Positions 35,055 through 44,227 of a stretch of DNA of 64,000 nt are shown one piece after another. The notes beneath the pieces were generated by a model. That model was not told where the DNA came from and did no database searches. It was given only the letters and a program-made list of their open reading frames with translations. This stretch comes from Pirellulaceae bacterium (GTDB lineage Bacteria; Planctomycetota; Planctomycetia; Pirellulales; Pirellulaceae). Position 1 is the first letter of the stretch. Each line of letters starts with the position of its first letter. The position numbers and the translations under genes were made by a program. The stretch spans positions 1 through 64,000 of the forward strand of contig JADYZV010000140.1 of assembly GCA_020852965.1 (NCBI GenBank). Direction: 5' to 3'.

Positions 35055-35975
35055 ATGAAACGTCGCATTTTTTTGAAGTATGGTTCTCTCAGCGCGCTAG
35101 CCTGTGGCAGCGCGGCCACGTGGGGACGCTCATCAACTTCTTGGTCCATGGAGCCGATCAAGCGCCCCCAGCCGAGTCGATTGCGACTTAGTCTGGCCGC
35201 CTACTCGTTTCGCAAATACCTGCAGCCCAGTGGTGACAAGCCAGCCCAAATGGACTTATTCGAGTTCGTTGACTTTTGTCATCAACAGGGTTTGGCGGGG
35301 GCCGAACTGACGTCTTACTACTTCCCATCTTCGGTTGACGATGCCTACCTATTGAAGCTCAAGAGGCACTGCCATCTTCGCGGTGTTAGCATCTCAGGTG
35401 GGGCTATACGCAATGATTTCTGCCAGTCGGACCCGGTTGAGGTTGCCCGCGATTTGGCGCACACGCGTCTGTGGATCGATCACTATGCCATGCTCGGGGC
35501 ACCGGCCATCCGCATCTTCGCAGGACAAACGGTCGCCGGTGAAGAACCGAGCATGACGTTAGCCCGTTGCGCAAAGATCTGCCAAATAGCTTGCAACGAT
35601 GCTGCCAAGCAAGGCGTGATGTTGGCTCTCGAGAATCATGGCGGCGTCACGACTCGACCGCAAGGATTGCTCGAAATCGTCGACCAAGTTGACTCGCCAG
35701 CCTTTGGCGTCAACTTCGATTCTGGGAATTTCAGTTCGACCGACGATCCTTACGCTGAACTAGAAATGATCGCCCCTTATGCGGTTAATGCCCAAATCAA
35801 AGTTGAAATGCAGGTGAAGGGCGAAAAGCAACCGGCCGATTTGACTCGTATCACACAGATTCTTCGAGAGGCCAACTACAGTGGCTGGTTAGCACTGGAG
35901 TACGAAGCCGCGCCCGATCCGTTCGAGGCCGTTCCCAAATGGCTGGAACAACTCAAGCCACTCGTTGACGGTTAG
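35055..35975 (+). CDS. Exported sugar phosphate isomerase/epimerase-like TIM-barrel protein
   Basis: A 306-residue protein of the xylose-isomerase-like/AP-endonuclease-2 TIM-barrel superfamily. A twin-arginine-like signal (MKRRIFLKYGSLSALACG) starts it, so it is predicted to be exported. The body shows LAAYSFRKYLQ, YYFPSSVDDAYLLKLK, MLALENHGGVTTRPQGL and FGVNFDSGNF, with acidic and histidine residues at the metal site (E..NHG, D.GN, E at LEYEA). The substrate is unknown. The frame is open to 34980, but those codons run through a hairpin repeat. The paralogous gene at 51718 has the same design. Confidence 0.85.
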   Translation: MKRRIFLKYGSLSALACGSAATWGRSSTSWSMEPIKRPQPSRLRLSLAAYSFRKYLQPSGDKPAQMDLFEFVDFCHQQGLAGAELTSYYFPSSVDDAYLLKLKRHCHLRGVSISGGAIRNDFCQSDPVEVARDLAHTRLWIDHYAMLGAPAIRIFAGQTVAGEEPSMTLARCAKICQIACNDAAKQGVMLALENHGGVTTRPQGLLEIVDQVDSPAFGVNFDSGNFSSTDDPYAELEMIAPYAVNAQIKVEMQVKGEKQPADLTRITQILREANYSGWLALEYEAAPDPFEAVPKWLEQLKPLVDG

Positions 35976-36135
35976 GTTACAATAAGTAACTATTCCTAGG
36001 CAACCCAATTTAGTCGTGGGTCGATCCATCGCTTCCGCGACATGTACAACGCTACCGTCGACTATAGGGACGCCTGCAAAGCAATTGAATGGCGGAGTGA
36101 ACCGCGACTATCGCCTAGATGGTTTCTCAATAAAG

Positions 36136-36492
36136 ATGAATCAAGTGAACTCACTGACGCTCTCGGATGCACAGCAGCAAGTCGACGAGTGGATACGCAG
36201 TTTTGGAGTCCGCTATTTTTCTGAGCTGACCAACTTGGCTCAGTTGATGGAGGAGGTGGGAGAGCTATCGCGGGTGATCTCGCGCACCTACGGTGAGCAG
36301 AGCTTTAAAGCGGGCGAGAGAGCCACCGACTTGAGTGATGAACTATCCGACGTACTGTTTGTGCTGATTTGTCTCGCCAATCAAACAGGCGTCGATCTTG
36401 AACAGGCTTTGCGGAATAATCTGCAAAAGAAGACCCAGCGCGATGCCACTCGGCATCACAACAATCCCAAACTAAACTTGGATAGTGATTGA
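36136..36492 (+). CDS. MazG-like nucleotide pyrophosphohydrolase
   Basis: A 118-residue all-alpha MazG-fold protein that should hydrolyse nucleoside triphosphates to monophosphates. The metal-binding ExxE..D pattern is visible: LMEEVGELSRVISRTY and LSDELSDVLFVLICLANQTG. The size fits single-domain MazG-like enzymes of bacteria rather than full-length MazG. The ATG at 36136 begins the conserved part; the upstream open frame shows no coding features. It is followed after 50 bp by a QueD-like gene in the same direction. Confidence 0.85.
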   Translation: MNQVNSLTLSDAQQQVDEWIRSFGVRYFSELTNLAQLMEEVGELSRVISRTYGEQSFKAGERATDLSDELSDVLFVLICLANQTGVDLEQALRNNLQKKTQRDATRHHNNPKLNLDSD

Positions 36493-36542
36493 GTCGTGAT
36501 GGGTGGCGAAGTTAACAATCCGATTTATGGAATGAGCGATCG

Positions 36543-36971
36543 ATGAGTTTGACAATTATGCGACGAATCAAATTTTGTGCTGGACATCGGCTCTTCGAGC
36601 ATGGTGGAAAGTGCGAGCACTTCCATGGACACAATTATGTGGCGGACATTTTTGTGACGGGCGACACGGTCGATTCCGTCGGACGCGTGTTAGACTTCGC
36701 GGATCTCAAAGCGCGCACCAAGGGCTGGATCGACGAGCATTGGGATCACAGTTTTTTGGTATACGAAAAAGACCAAAACGCGATTACTGCCTTGAAAGCG
36801 GTTCTGCCATGCCGCCTGTTTAAAATGCCCTACAATCCGACTGCCGAAAACATGGCTCGCTATTTGCTTGAAGAGATGTGCCCTCAGGTGCTTGAAGGAA
36901 CTGGTGCCCGAGCGACCAGCGTGCGCATTTGGGAGACTGACGAGGCCTACGCAGAAGCAAGTGTTTTGTAA
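36543..36971 (+). CDS. queD: 6-pyruvoyl-tetrahydropterin/6-carboxy-tetrahydropterin synthase family (QueD-like)
   Basis: A 142-residue T-fold enzyme acting on dihydroneopterin triphosphate. Zinc ligands are in FCAGHRLF and HFHGHNY, and the nucleophilic cysteine is in GGKCEHFHG. The catalytic Asp-His pair is in EHWDHSFL, and the substrate-binding PTAENMARYL and WETDEAYAE close the protein. Family members make 6-carboxytetrahydropterin (queuosine) or pyruvoyl-tetrahydropterin; which one applies here cannot be told. No other queuosine gene is in the window. It probably forms an operon with the MazG-like gene before it and possibly the ligase gene after it (66 bp). Confidence 0.88.
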   Translation: MSLTIMRRIKFCAGHRLFEHGGKCEHFHGHNYVADIFVTGDTVDSVGRVLDFADLKARTKGWIDEHWDHSFLVYEKDQNAITALKAVLPCRLFKMPYNPTAENMARYLLEEMCPQVLEGTGARATSVRIWETDEAYAEASVL

Positions 36972-37037
36972 CTGCGGTTGACAGTGTGCAGTAAACTACG
37001 TCTGGCGACGGTAGCCATGTTCAAGTAGGAGCGGCCA

Positions 37038-38456
37038 ATGGGAGTTGAAATCGAGTCGACTCAATTCACCGATGCGGACTTGGATAATTTTCGCAATCGC
37101 TTACTGGCTGAGATGGAATTGTTGCGGAGCTGGTTCGCGGGCAATAAGTTCTGTGATGACCAATTGCAAAGCGGTCTAGAGCTCGAAGCCTGGTTGGTCG
37201 ATCCGGCGGGACTTCCAGTTCCTGATAACACTCGCTTTCTATCGGCGCTCGATCGTCGCTCGGTGGTTCCTGAGTTATCGAAGTTCAATTTTGAGTTCAA
37301 CGTCTCACCGCAATACATTGCCGGCAGCGGCCTGTCGGACATGCAATCGGAACTGCGTGCTACTTGGTTGCGTTGTGAAGAGGTAGCTCGGACGCTGGGG
37401 CACCGCATCGTATCCATCGGTATTTTGCCAACGGTTGCGGACCACATGCTGTGCCCCGAGAACATGTCGCCATTAAAGCGTTACGCTGCAATTAACCAGC
37501 GAGTGCTGCGGTTGCGCGGCGGTCGGCCGCTGCTGCTAGAGATTGATGGGATCGATTCGCTGAGGACATCGCACAATGATGTTATGCTTGAGTCGGCCGC
37601 TACGTCGGTCCAAGTCCATTTGAAAGTTCCGCAAGTCGATTCAATTCGCTACTACAATGCCTCGCTGATTGCCTCTGCCTTTACCGTGGCTTTGGCCGCG
37701 AATGCACCGTTGTTTCTCGGACGCCGGTTATGGGACGATACTCGAATTGCCGTGTTCGAACAGGCCGTCGATACCGCAGGACCGCTACGGCGAGTCTCCT
37801 TTGGAAACCGCTATCTCGAACAGTCGCTGATGGAACTGTTCGAGGACAATATAAACTACCATCGCGTCTTGCTGCCGGCTCTAGTCGACGAGGCTCCGGC
37901 GCGAATGCCGCATGTTCGCATGCATGGTGGTACGATCTGGAATTGGAATCGTCCATTGATCGGCTTCGAACCGGGCGGGCAGCCCCATTTGCGAATCGAG
38001 CATCGCCCGATGTCCGCCAGCCCAAGTTTGATCGACTTGTTCGCCGACTTGCAGTTCTATCTCGGTCTGGTCCACTACCTGGCTCGATTACCTCAGGCTC
38101 CCGAATCGCAATTGGCATTTACGCAGGCCAGCCAAAACTTTTATTCTGCCGCCAAGTTCGGATTGACGGCAGAGGTGGTTTGGTTGGGCGGACAAAAGCT
38201 GCCGATGGCGGCGTTGCTACGAGATACATTGTTGCCGCAGGCGCTGGGAGCCATGTCTGAGCTGGGGATTCCTGAATTGCAGATCCAAGAGACGGGCGAA
38301 GTATTGCGTGGACGTATCGAAACTCGGCAGAATGGAGCGACTTGGCAGCGACAGGTATTTTCCGCTTGCCATGGCGATCTCGCACAGTTGTTGGCGGTCT
38401 ACCAAGCTCGGCAGCAGACGAGTCAACCGGTGCATACTTGGTCGACGCAGATTTAG
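37038..38456 (+). CDS. Glutamate-cysteine ligase family 2 (GCS2/YbdK-like) protein
   Basis: A 472-residue ATP-dependent carboxylate-amine ligase-like protein. Recognisable features are LQSGLELEAWLVDPAG near the N-terminus, ELSKFNFEFNVSP, CPENMSPLKRY, a middle SVQVHLKVP strand, and the C-terminal HLRIEHRPMSASPSLIDLFA. These match the GCS2 family, whose members make gamma-glutamylcysteine or unrelated amides. The exact product is unknown. A GGAGCGG sequence precedes the ATG. The gene is convergent with a small leftward gene. Confidence 0.8.
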   Translation: MGVEIESTQFTDADLDNFRNRLLAEMELLRSWFAGNKFCDDQLQSGLELEAWLVDPAGLPVPDNTRFLSALDRRSVVPELSKFNFEFNVSPQYIAGSGLSDMQSELRATWLRCEEVARTLGHRIVSIGILPTVADHMLCPENMSPLKRYAAINQRVLRLRGGRPLLLEIDGIDSLRTSHNDVMLESAATSVQVHLKVPQVDSIRYYNASLIASAFTVALAANAPLFLGRRLWDDTRIAVFEQAVDTAGPLRRVSFGNRYLEQSLMELFEDNINYHRVLLPALVDEAPARMPHVRMHGGTIWNWNRPLIGFEPGGQPHLRIEHRPMSASPSLIDLFADLQFYLGLVHYLARLPQAPESQLAFTQASQNFYSAAKFGLTAEVVWLGGQKLPMAALLRDTLLPQALGAMSELGIPELQIQETGEVLRGRIETRQNGATWQRQVFSACHGDLAQLLAVYQARQQTSQPVHTWSTQI

Positions 38457-38486
38457 CAGCGCGATGCGGCTGCACCAAGTTACTGT

Positions 38487-38780
38487 TCAGAACAAAGCTC
38501 TTGACGAAACGTTTGGCATCTTCTGTTCCACAAGCTTCGCAATCTCCTCATCCATTTTGCGTTGGAGACGCCAGCGATGCAGCAAACCAGATGCATTCCA
38601 CTCATCGGCGTATTTTTCTTCAACGATACGTCGCGCCTCCAACTCAACTCCGCAGACAAGATTTGTGAATCCCCCATCAACAATTCCTGACGACTGGGCT
38701 GAATGGGTCTTCCCGACCTTTGCCGGAGCAATTCGCGAATCCGATGGAATCGAAACGTGCGGGTTCTGGTCATCTTCCAT
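38487..38780 (-). CDS. Small helical hypothetical protein
   Basis: A 97-residue frame whose C-terminal half is strongly helical and charged (VELEARRIVEEKYADEWNAS, LLHRWRLQRKMDEEIAKLVE). That composition looks coding, and it reminds me of short planctomycete proteins ending in a MPNVS..ALF motif. The function is unknown. The ATG at 38780 is preferred (AGGA about 10 bases upstream), although the frame stays open to 38975. It lies 30 bp from the convergent ligase gene and 170 bp downstream of the leftward PPC gene, perhaps on the same transcript. Confidence 0.5.
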   Translation of the reverse strand: MEDDQNPHVSIPSDSRIAPAKVGKTHSAQSSGIVDGGFTNLVCGVELEARRIVEEKYADEWNASGLLHRWRLQRKMDEEIAKLVEQKMPNVSSRALF

Positions 38781-38953
38781 CACGATTATCGTCCTTGCTG
38801 AGCATGCGAATGATCCACCGTGCGAGAGCATAAGCATCAGCCGACTCAGACGCATTGTGTCGCGGAGACGCGGTACCAAAGTCACTTGCTTCGGTCTGCC
38901 GTAACTCGCAGGACTCGTTACGAGCCTACACAAGAACAGACGGTATGAGGTTA

Positions 38954-40441
38954 CTAGGGAGTGATGCTCAGCCATATAGGTTTATGATCGCTGGTGCCTG
39001 CCTGTCGTGTCTGAGTTGTCGCTTCGACGTCCGAGCTCGCCACGATGTTCAGCGGCCCTTGAAATGGCTCCGACCCCGTGAGCTTGAGCGTAACTTTAGC
39101 CGCTGAGTCGGTGCCGTGCGTCGACTCAACCGCTGGGCATGAGACGCTGCTGGGCAACCCCTCGATACTGACTTTTATGATTCCTGTGTAGTCGAGCTCA
39201 CGCACTACATTGACTACGATCTCTAACTCCTTCCCGACGCTGGTGGTCAATCGATCACTAGCCACGTTTGCGCTAAAATCGGGCTTGCGCTCTTCAAGCT
39301 GCAAAAGATACGCGAAGCGCTCACCACCTTGATGATGAAAATCGCTGATCGATACGACAAATTGGCCATCGGCGGGGGCCTTCCACGCGAGCATTGGATC
39401 GCGATCTTGCCCCACATCATCCATTTGTATCAACTGTTTCCCGTCGGCATCGAGGACCGAGAGTGTAGCGTCCAAGGGAGATCCGCAATCGCGCGCCAAC
39501 ACACGGAACCGATAGTTGGCACCGCTGCGTGCTGAGAAGCTAACAAAGTTGGCTTGTTTCGCCTCAGCAATGGTCCCACTCACGTACACTGGTAATTCAA
39601 CTGGCAAGGCTTGTTCACGCGTCGTATGTGCGCCCTTTTCCAATTGAGTCGCTGGCGCGGTCAATTCGGCTTGTCGCGAGAATTCGAACGCCGAACTCAT
39701 GGGAGCTGCTGTCGTTTCGAGTCGCAAGCGGTAGACCCAATCACTGCCACCACTAAAAGCAATCGTGCTATCGGGTGCGGCCGGAAAACCAAACAACCGC
39801 ACTAGGTACTTGCCTGCGCGCGGCGCTGTAAATTCCAGATAGGGATCGAGGCCTACATGGTCTAAGTTTTCAGACAACACGAAGCCGCGCGAGTCCATGA
39901 TTTGCAAACTGATATCCGCCGGGCTTGTCAGCCATTTGGCCGAATCGATGGTAGCGGCGAGCAATTGTCCCTCGCTCAACTCTACGGCGAACAGGTCGAC
40001 ATCCGCCGTTTTATTCAGTACACCTTGGATGGTGAATGGTAGTTGGTCAACGGCTTGTGGTTCGTCGGCGCGATCGTTGGATTCTACTTCACTCGCTTCG
40101 GGGCTACTGCCGATCAAGTAGGGGCGCAATTCCGTCGCACCATTGGGCTCGTACAGCCGCAACCAGTGCAGACCGAGCTCGGCATCGAGGCCGATCTCGG
40201 CTCGCAATTTCCCCGACTCCTCCAGACAGCTCCACTGGACATGAGGACTGTCGGTCCAAATTTTTAGTGGCCACACTGGGAATTTACCCTGAGCCAGGAT
40301 ATCGACACTCGTTCCAACCTGCCCACCTGGGGGAAACAGCATCGTCAATTCAGGCTTATCAGCAGCCGATGCTGTATGGCTGGCGGCGAGCATTCCAACG
40401 AGCGCTAGGCAGGCTGCCAGAAATCGATCACGTTGCGACAT
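38954..40441 (-). CDS. Exported PPC-domain protein
   Basis: A 495-residue exported protein with a signal peptide (FLAACLALVGMLAASHTASA). Two beta-rich pre-peptidase C-terminal (PPC) domains are visible, each with the DVDLFAVELSEGQ / NFVSFSARSGANYRF type start and an acidic DMDD-like loop (QMDDVGQDRDPMLAW). It is the third gene of the DUF1549/DUF1553-DUF1501-PPC operon, starting 2 bp after the DUF1501 stop. That grouping recurs in planctomycetes and is thought to concern cell-surface carbohydrate or electron-transfer functions; the function is unproven. Confidence 0.85.
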   Translation of the reverse strand: MSQRDRFLAACLALVGMLAASHTASAADKPELTMLFPPGGQVGTSVDILAQGKFPVWPLKIWTDSPHVQWSCLEESGKLRAEIGLDAELGLHWLRLYEPNGATELRPYLIGSSPEASEVESNDRADEPQAVDQLPFTIQGVLNKTADVDLFAVELSEGQLLAATIDSAKWLTSPADISLQIMDSRGFVLSENLDHVGLDPYLEFTAPRAGKYLVRLFGFPAAPDSTIAFSGGSDWVYRLRLETTAAPMSSAFEFSRQAELTAPATQLEKGAHTTREQALPVELPVYVSGTIAEAKQANFVSFSARSGANYRFRVLARDCGSPLDATLSVLDADGKQLIQMDDVGQDRDPMLAWKAPADGQFVVSISDFHHQGGERFAYLLQLEERKPDFSANVASDRLTTSVGKELEIVVNVVRELDYTGIIKVSIEGLPSSVSCPAVESTHGTDSAAKVTLKLTGSEPFQGPLNIVASSDVEATTQTRQAGTSDHKPIWLSITP

Positions 40442-40443
40442 GC

Positions 40444-41760
40444 TTACATCAACTCGTCGATAGGTGTTGGATCGCTTACCAAGTGGGCAGGACGACCGGC
40501 CGGTGTGTGGTACGTCATGTCAGGATCGATTCCCAACTTGCGATAGACGGTCGACACGTAATTCTCCGGTGACAAGACGCGCTCGACGGCTGAGTGGCCG
40601 AGTCGATCTGTGGCCCCAATGACTTGGCCACCACGACTTCCACCACCGGCAAATAGAATGGACATGGCGTTGGCCCAGTGGTCCCGGCCTGCTTTGGATT
40701 GTCCAGCGAGCGTGCTGATTTTGGGAGTGCGCCCAAACTCACCCAGCGCGATAACCATGGTCGTCTCCAACAGACCACGCTGGTCCAAATCGTTGATTAG
40801 CGTGGCAACGGTTTGATCCCAAGTCGGCAGTCGTTTGCGGAGTGCATCAAACAAATTGGCGTGATGATCCCAGCCGCCATCGACGATGGTTACAAATGGC
40901 ACGCCCGCTTCGACCAACCTGCGCGCCATCAGCGCTCGTTGTCCAAAGCCATTGCGTCCGTAAGCCTCGCGAACTTCATCGGGTTCGCTGTGGATATCAA
41001 AAGCCTTTTGCGCTTCGGGAGTCGTCACCAAGTTGTAACCTTGCGCGACATTCTCATCATAGCCGGCCACAGGATCGGCAACTTGGGGATCACTGTAGCG
41101 TGGCAGGCGGTCGATTAACTGTCGCAAATCGCGTCTGGATTGAAAGTGAGGCTCTGTCAGCTCGGGCGGCAACTCAACATCGCGCACGCGAAAGTCTTTG
41201 TTGTTGGGATCGTTGGCAACGACAAACGGGGCGTACTTGGCCCCCAAAAAGTTTGGTCCCCCAGAGCGCGTCATGCTCGGCAGTGAAAAGTAGCTCGGCA
41301 AACCGTGTGGAGCAGGGCGTTCGTGAGCGGTTACGGAACCAAGGCTTGGATGGAAGCTGACAAACGCTCCGCAACCCACTGGAATACGCGGTGGCGCCCC
41401 GGTCATCATGTAGTGGTTGCCCGCGCCATGATTTCCTTGATTGTGTTGGACCGAGCGAATAATCGAATACTTGTCGGCGATCTTAGCCAACTTGGGCATG
41501 TACTCACAAATGCGCATGCCAGATACATTGGTTTCGATGGGACGGAACTCGCCACGAATTTCCACCGGTGCCTCCGGCTTGAGATCAAACGTCTCCAGGT
41601 GAGTTGGGCCGCCGTCCATCCAAATCAAGATACAATTTGTTTGCCGTCTGCGAGGCGCATGTGCTTCGTTGGCCGAAGCCCGCCGCATGGCCAACAGATC
41701 GACGAAACTACCTCCCGCCAAGCCGGCTAATCCAAGCTGCAAACAATTCCTGCGATGCAT
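40444..41760 (-). CDS. DUF1501 family Tat-exported protein
   Basis: A 438-residue DUF1501 protein with an alkaline-phosphatase/sulfatase-like fold. Family motifs are clear: CILIWMDGGPTHLETFDLKP, HNQGNHGAGNHYMMTGAPP, FVTIVDGGWDHHANLFDALR and MVIALGEFGRTP, with His and Asp residues that would bind metal. The signal MHRRNCLQLGLAGLAGG is twin-arginine-like. The ATG at 41760 is preferred over the longer frame to 41817 because GAGG lies 8 bases upstream and it removes an overlap with the upstream gene. It is middle gene of the operon. The function is unknown. Confidence 0.9.
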   Translation of the reverse strand: MHRRNCLQLGLAGLAGGSFVDLLAMRRASANEAHAPRRRQTNCILIWMDGGPTHLETFDLKPEAPVEIRGEFRPIETNVSGMRICEYMPKLAKIADKYSIIRSVQHNQGNHGAGNHYMMTGAPPRIPVGCGAFVSFHPSLGSVTAHERPAPHGLPSYFSLPSMTRSGGPNFLGAKYAPFVVANDPNNKDFRVRDVELPPELTEPHFQSRRDLRQLIDRLPRYSDPQVADPVAGYDENVAQGYNLVTTPEAQKAFDIHSEPDEVREAYGRNGFGQRALMARRLVEAGVPFVTIVDGGWDHHANLFDALRKRLPTWDQTVATLINDLDQRGLLETTMVIALGEFGRTPKISTLAGQSKAGRDHWANAMSILFAGGGSRGGQVIGATDRLGHSAVERVLSPENYVSTVYRKLGIDPDMTYHTPAGRPAHLVSDPTPIDELM

Positions 41761-41774
41761 GGCGTGATCCTCTG

Positions 41775-44027
41775 CTAATCCAAGTATAGAAATTCTGGCG
41801 AATTGACCATCGCCCACACAATATCCTCGATCAGCTTGCGGCGATCGGTTTCCGGCTTGTCGAATTCGGCGGTCAACGATTCCAACTCAGCCGTCGTCGG
41901 TGGCCTCGAGAAAATCGTTAGGTAGAGTTCGCTCACGATGTCGCTCGGTTCTCTTGTCGACTCGGCCAACTGGTGGCAGCGCCCTTCGTCGGCTGAGATA
42001 CGTTGCTGAATGTGCCCCGCGTTCATCAGGTGTAGGGTCTGCGCCATCGTGGCAGCAGTGGCGCGCTCGCAGGGCGGGTCTTGATTGGGGTCGGGGCGAC
42101 CGAAGGCATCGAGCAGGTCGGAGCGTGCGCGCACGGTCCACAATTCCATGGCTCGTGTTCCGCGCGGCAGTCCGCTGAACTCTTCGGGTTGTCCGGTGAT
42201 GTCGGTTAGCGCATCGGAGACGACTTCGGCGCGCAGACGTTTTCGATAGTGCCGAGAGAAATTCCGATAGTCCCCTTGGTTGCTCGCGTTGGGCTCAGAC
42301 GACAGCGCATAGGTATGACTGGTAAGAATCATGAACAGTAGCCGCTTATTGTCGTAGCCCAATTCGCGAAAATGCTCCGCTAGCGCTGTCAACAGCGGCT
42401 GGTTGCTGGCTGGATTGGTCACTCGCAAATCGTCGACCGGATCGACCAGGCCGATGCCCATCAATTCCGCCCACAAGCGATTGACGGCTACTTGAGCAAA
42501 AGTTGGATTGTCGGCGGATGTCATCCAATCGGCAAAGGCCACGCGTGGATCTTCTCCCGCCGGGATCTCTCGCTCGGCCCCGAACAACGGTTTGGGAAGC
42601 AGCACTTGATTGGTCAATGGATGTCGAACTTCACCCTTGTCCTTAACGAAGATGATCTCTTCGCTTCCCGATATAGGGGGAGAAAGACCTGTCCCTTTGG
42701 TTCCAATGCGCGCGAAGTGGGCGGCCATGCCGTAGAAGTCGGCTTGACCATAGACTTCGAACGGATGCTGATGGCACTTAGCGCACTCGAGCCGCAGACC
42801 TAAGAACAATTGGCTAACCAGCGTAGTGATTTCCTCAGGCTGTCGGCGATCGCGAAAGATGGTCGTCGCCCCATTGCGCCAGGTGCTTCCCTGGGCCGTT
42901 ACCAATTGGCGCGCGAATTCGTCATGCGGCATATTTTGGCGAAAGGCGTTTCTTAGCCAAGCATCCAAGCTATAGGTGGTTTTGATACCTACGCGATAGG
43001 GATTGGGACGGACTAGGTCGGCCCACTTGTTCGCCCAAAAATCTGCGTACTCGGGTCGTTCCAATACACGAGTGACCAGAGCCTCGCGACGGTCGGGTGC
43101 TGTGTCATTAATAAACTCGAGCACTTCGTCGGCTGTCGGCAAGCGACCGATCGTATCCAGGAAGACGCGCCGCACATACTGCGTGTCACTGCAAGGGGCG
43201 CTGGGCTCGATGTTCAACATGGCGAGTTTGCGGTAGACCAGCTCATCGATAAAGTTTTTGCTTGGCAATTCGGCGTAGCGTTCCGCCGCAACCGTTTCCG
43301 CACGCGGTACTGCTGTGCTCCAGGTTGCGATCATTCCCATATATCGAGCCATGATCGTCGCTTCACCAGGCAGCACGTCCGCTTTCAATTGCCCCGACGC
43401 ATCAACCGAGACGACCGCCGCTTCGTTCGATTGAAAGGCACACATCCCCGTTACGTCTCGGGTCGAGCCATCGCTATATGTCGCTTCGACGGTCAACTTC
43501 TCTGTCTGACCGGCTGCCAACGAGTGAGGCGCGGGGGAAATAGCGATATTTGTCAGCGTCGGATCACTAGCGGTTGTACGTTGAGCTCCCGAAGCAATCC
43601 AATCGAGTAGCAAGCGATACTCTTCGTCCGGCTCGCCAAAGCGAATCCCACCGCCATGCGGGCTTTGGCCCGTGGCCTTCATCAGTAACAAACTTTCACG
43701 CGGTGCAGCCGGAGAAAGTCGTCGACCGCGCGAGTTCTTAACGATGGCGTCGTAATCCATGTTGGCATCGAAGCCCAACAGAGATAGCGCAAAACCGTTT
43801 TGTCCGCGCGCCTTGCCGTGGCACGCGCCCGCATTGCAGCCGCGCGCAGTCAAAATCGGCTGGATGTCCAGCTCAAATTTTAAGGCATCTTTGGCGATTG
43901 ACGCCTCCGCCACGGCCGTCGGCTCAACTCCCGGCAAAAATCTTGCCAAGCCGAAACAGAGCATCCAAGCCGTTGCGCCAATCAGCGCGCCATTTCGACA
44001 GCAGAGAAAACAGTGGAGCCGAGACAT
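41775..44027 (-). CDS. PSCyt1/Big2/DUF1549/DUF1553 exported protein
   Basis: A 750-residue planctomycete surface protein. The signal (GATAWMLCFGLARFLPG) is followed by a PSCyt1-type domain with a degenerate haem-like site CNAGACHG, a bacterial Ig-like Big2 domain (about 160-235), DUF1549 (FIDELVYRKLAMLNI, RRVFLDTIGRLPTADEVLEF) and DUF1553 in the C-terminal half (ADNPTFAQVAVNRLWAELMG). It is the first gene of the operon with DUF1501 and PPC genes. A promoter-like site lies 107 bp upstream. Confidence 0.92.
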   Translation of the reverse strand: MSRLHCFLCCRNGALIGATAWMLCFGLARFLPGVEPTAVAEASIAKDALKFELDIQPILTARGCNAGACHGKARGQNGFALSLLGFDANMDYDAIVKNSRGRRLSPAAPRESLLLMKATGQSPHGGGIRFGEPDEEYRLLLDWIASGAQRTTASDPTLTNIAISPAPHSLAAGQTEKLTVEATYSDGSTRDVTGMCAFQSNEAAVVSVDASGQLKADVLPGEATIMARYMGMIATWSTAVPRAETVAAERYAELPSKNFIDELVYRKLAMLNIEPSAPCSDTQYVRRVFLDTIGRLPTADEVLEFINDTAPDRREALVTRVLERPEYADFWANKWADLVRPNPYRVGIKTTYSLDAWLRNAFRQNMPHDEFARQLVTAQGSTWRNGATTIFRDRRQPEEITTLVSQLFLGLRLECAKCHQHPFEVYGQADFYGMAAHFARIGTKGTGLSPPISGSEEIIFVKDKGEVRHPLTNQVLLPKPLFGAEREIPAGEDPRVAFADWMTSADNPTFAQVAVNRLWAELMGIGLVDPVDDLRVTNPASNQPLLTALAEHFRELGYDNKRLLFMILTSHTYALSSEPNASNQGDYRNFSRHYRKRLRAEVVSDALTDITGQPEEFSGLPRGTRAMELWTVRARSDLLDAFGRPDPNQDPPCERATAATMAQTLHLMNAGHIQQRISADEGRCHQLAESTREPSDIVSELYLTIFSRPPTTAELESLTAEFDKPETDRRKLIEDIVWAMVNSPEFLYLD

Positions 44028-44140
44028 ATCAGGCCACTCAGCGAGCTCGGGTTAGGTAGGCGGGAGGGAGTGTCAGTTCGATGATCGGTGGGAATCAATG
44101 CCAAGCGGTAGCGGAGCTCAGCCGCCAGCCCGACGCCTTT

Positions 44141-44169
44141 ATTATAGGCTAGTTTCACTTTTGATGCAA
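44141..44169 (-). promoter_or_regulatory. Sigma70-type promoter of the DUF1549/DUF1501/PPC operon
   Basis: On the minus strand TTGCAT (44164-44169) and a perfect TATAAT (44141-44146) are separated by 17 bases. Transcription would start near 44134, giving a leader of about 107 nt. Confidence 0.6.
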
Positions 44170-44227
44170 TTAAGGCCCGTTGAACGGACCCTAAGGCAAA
44201 ACCTGCCATCTGGCGACCGTAGCGACG

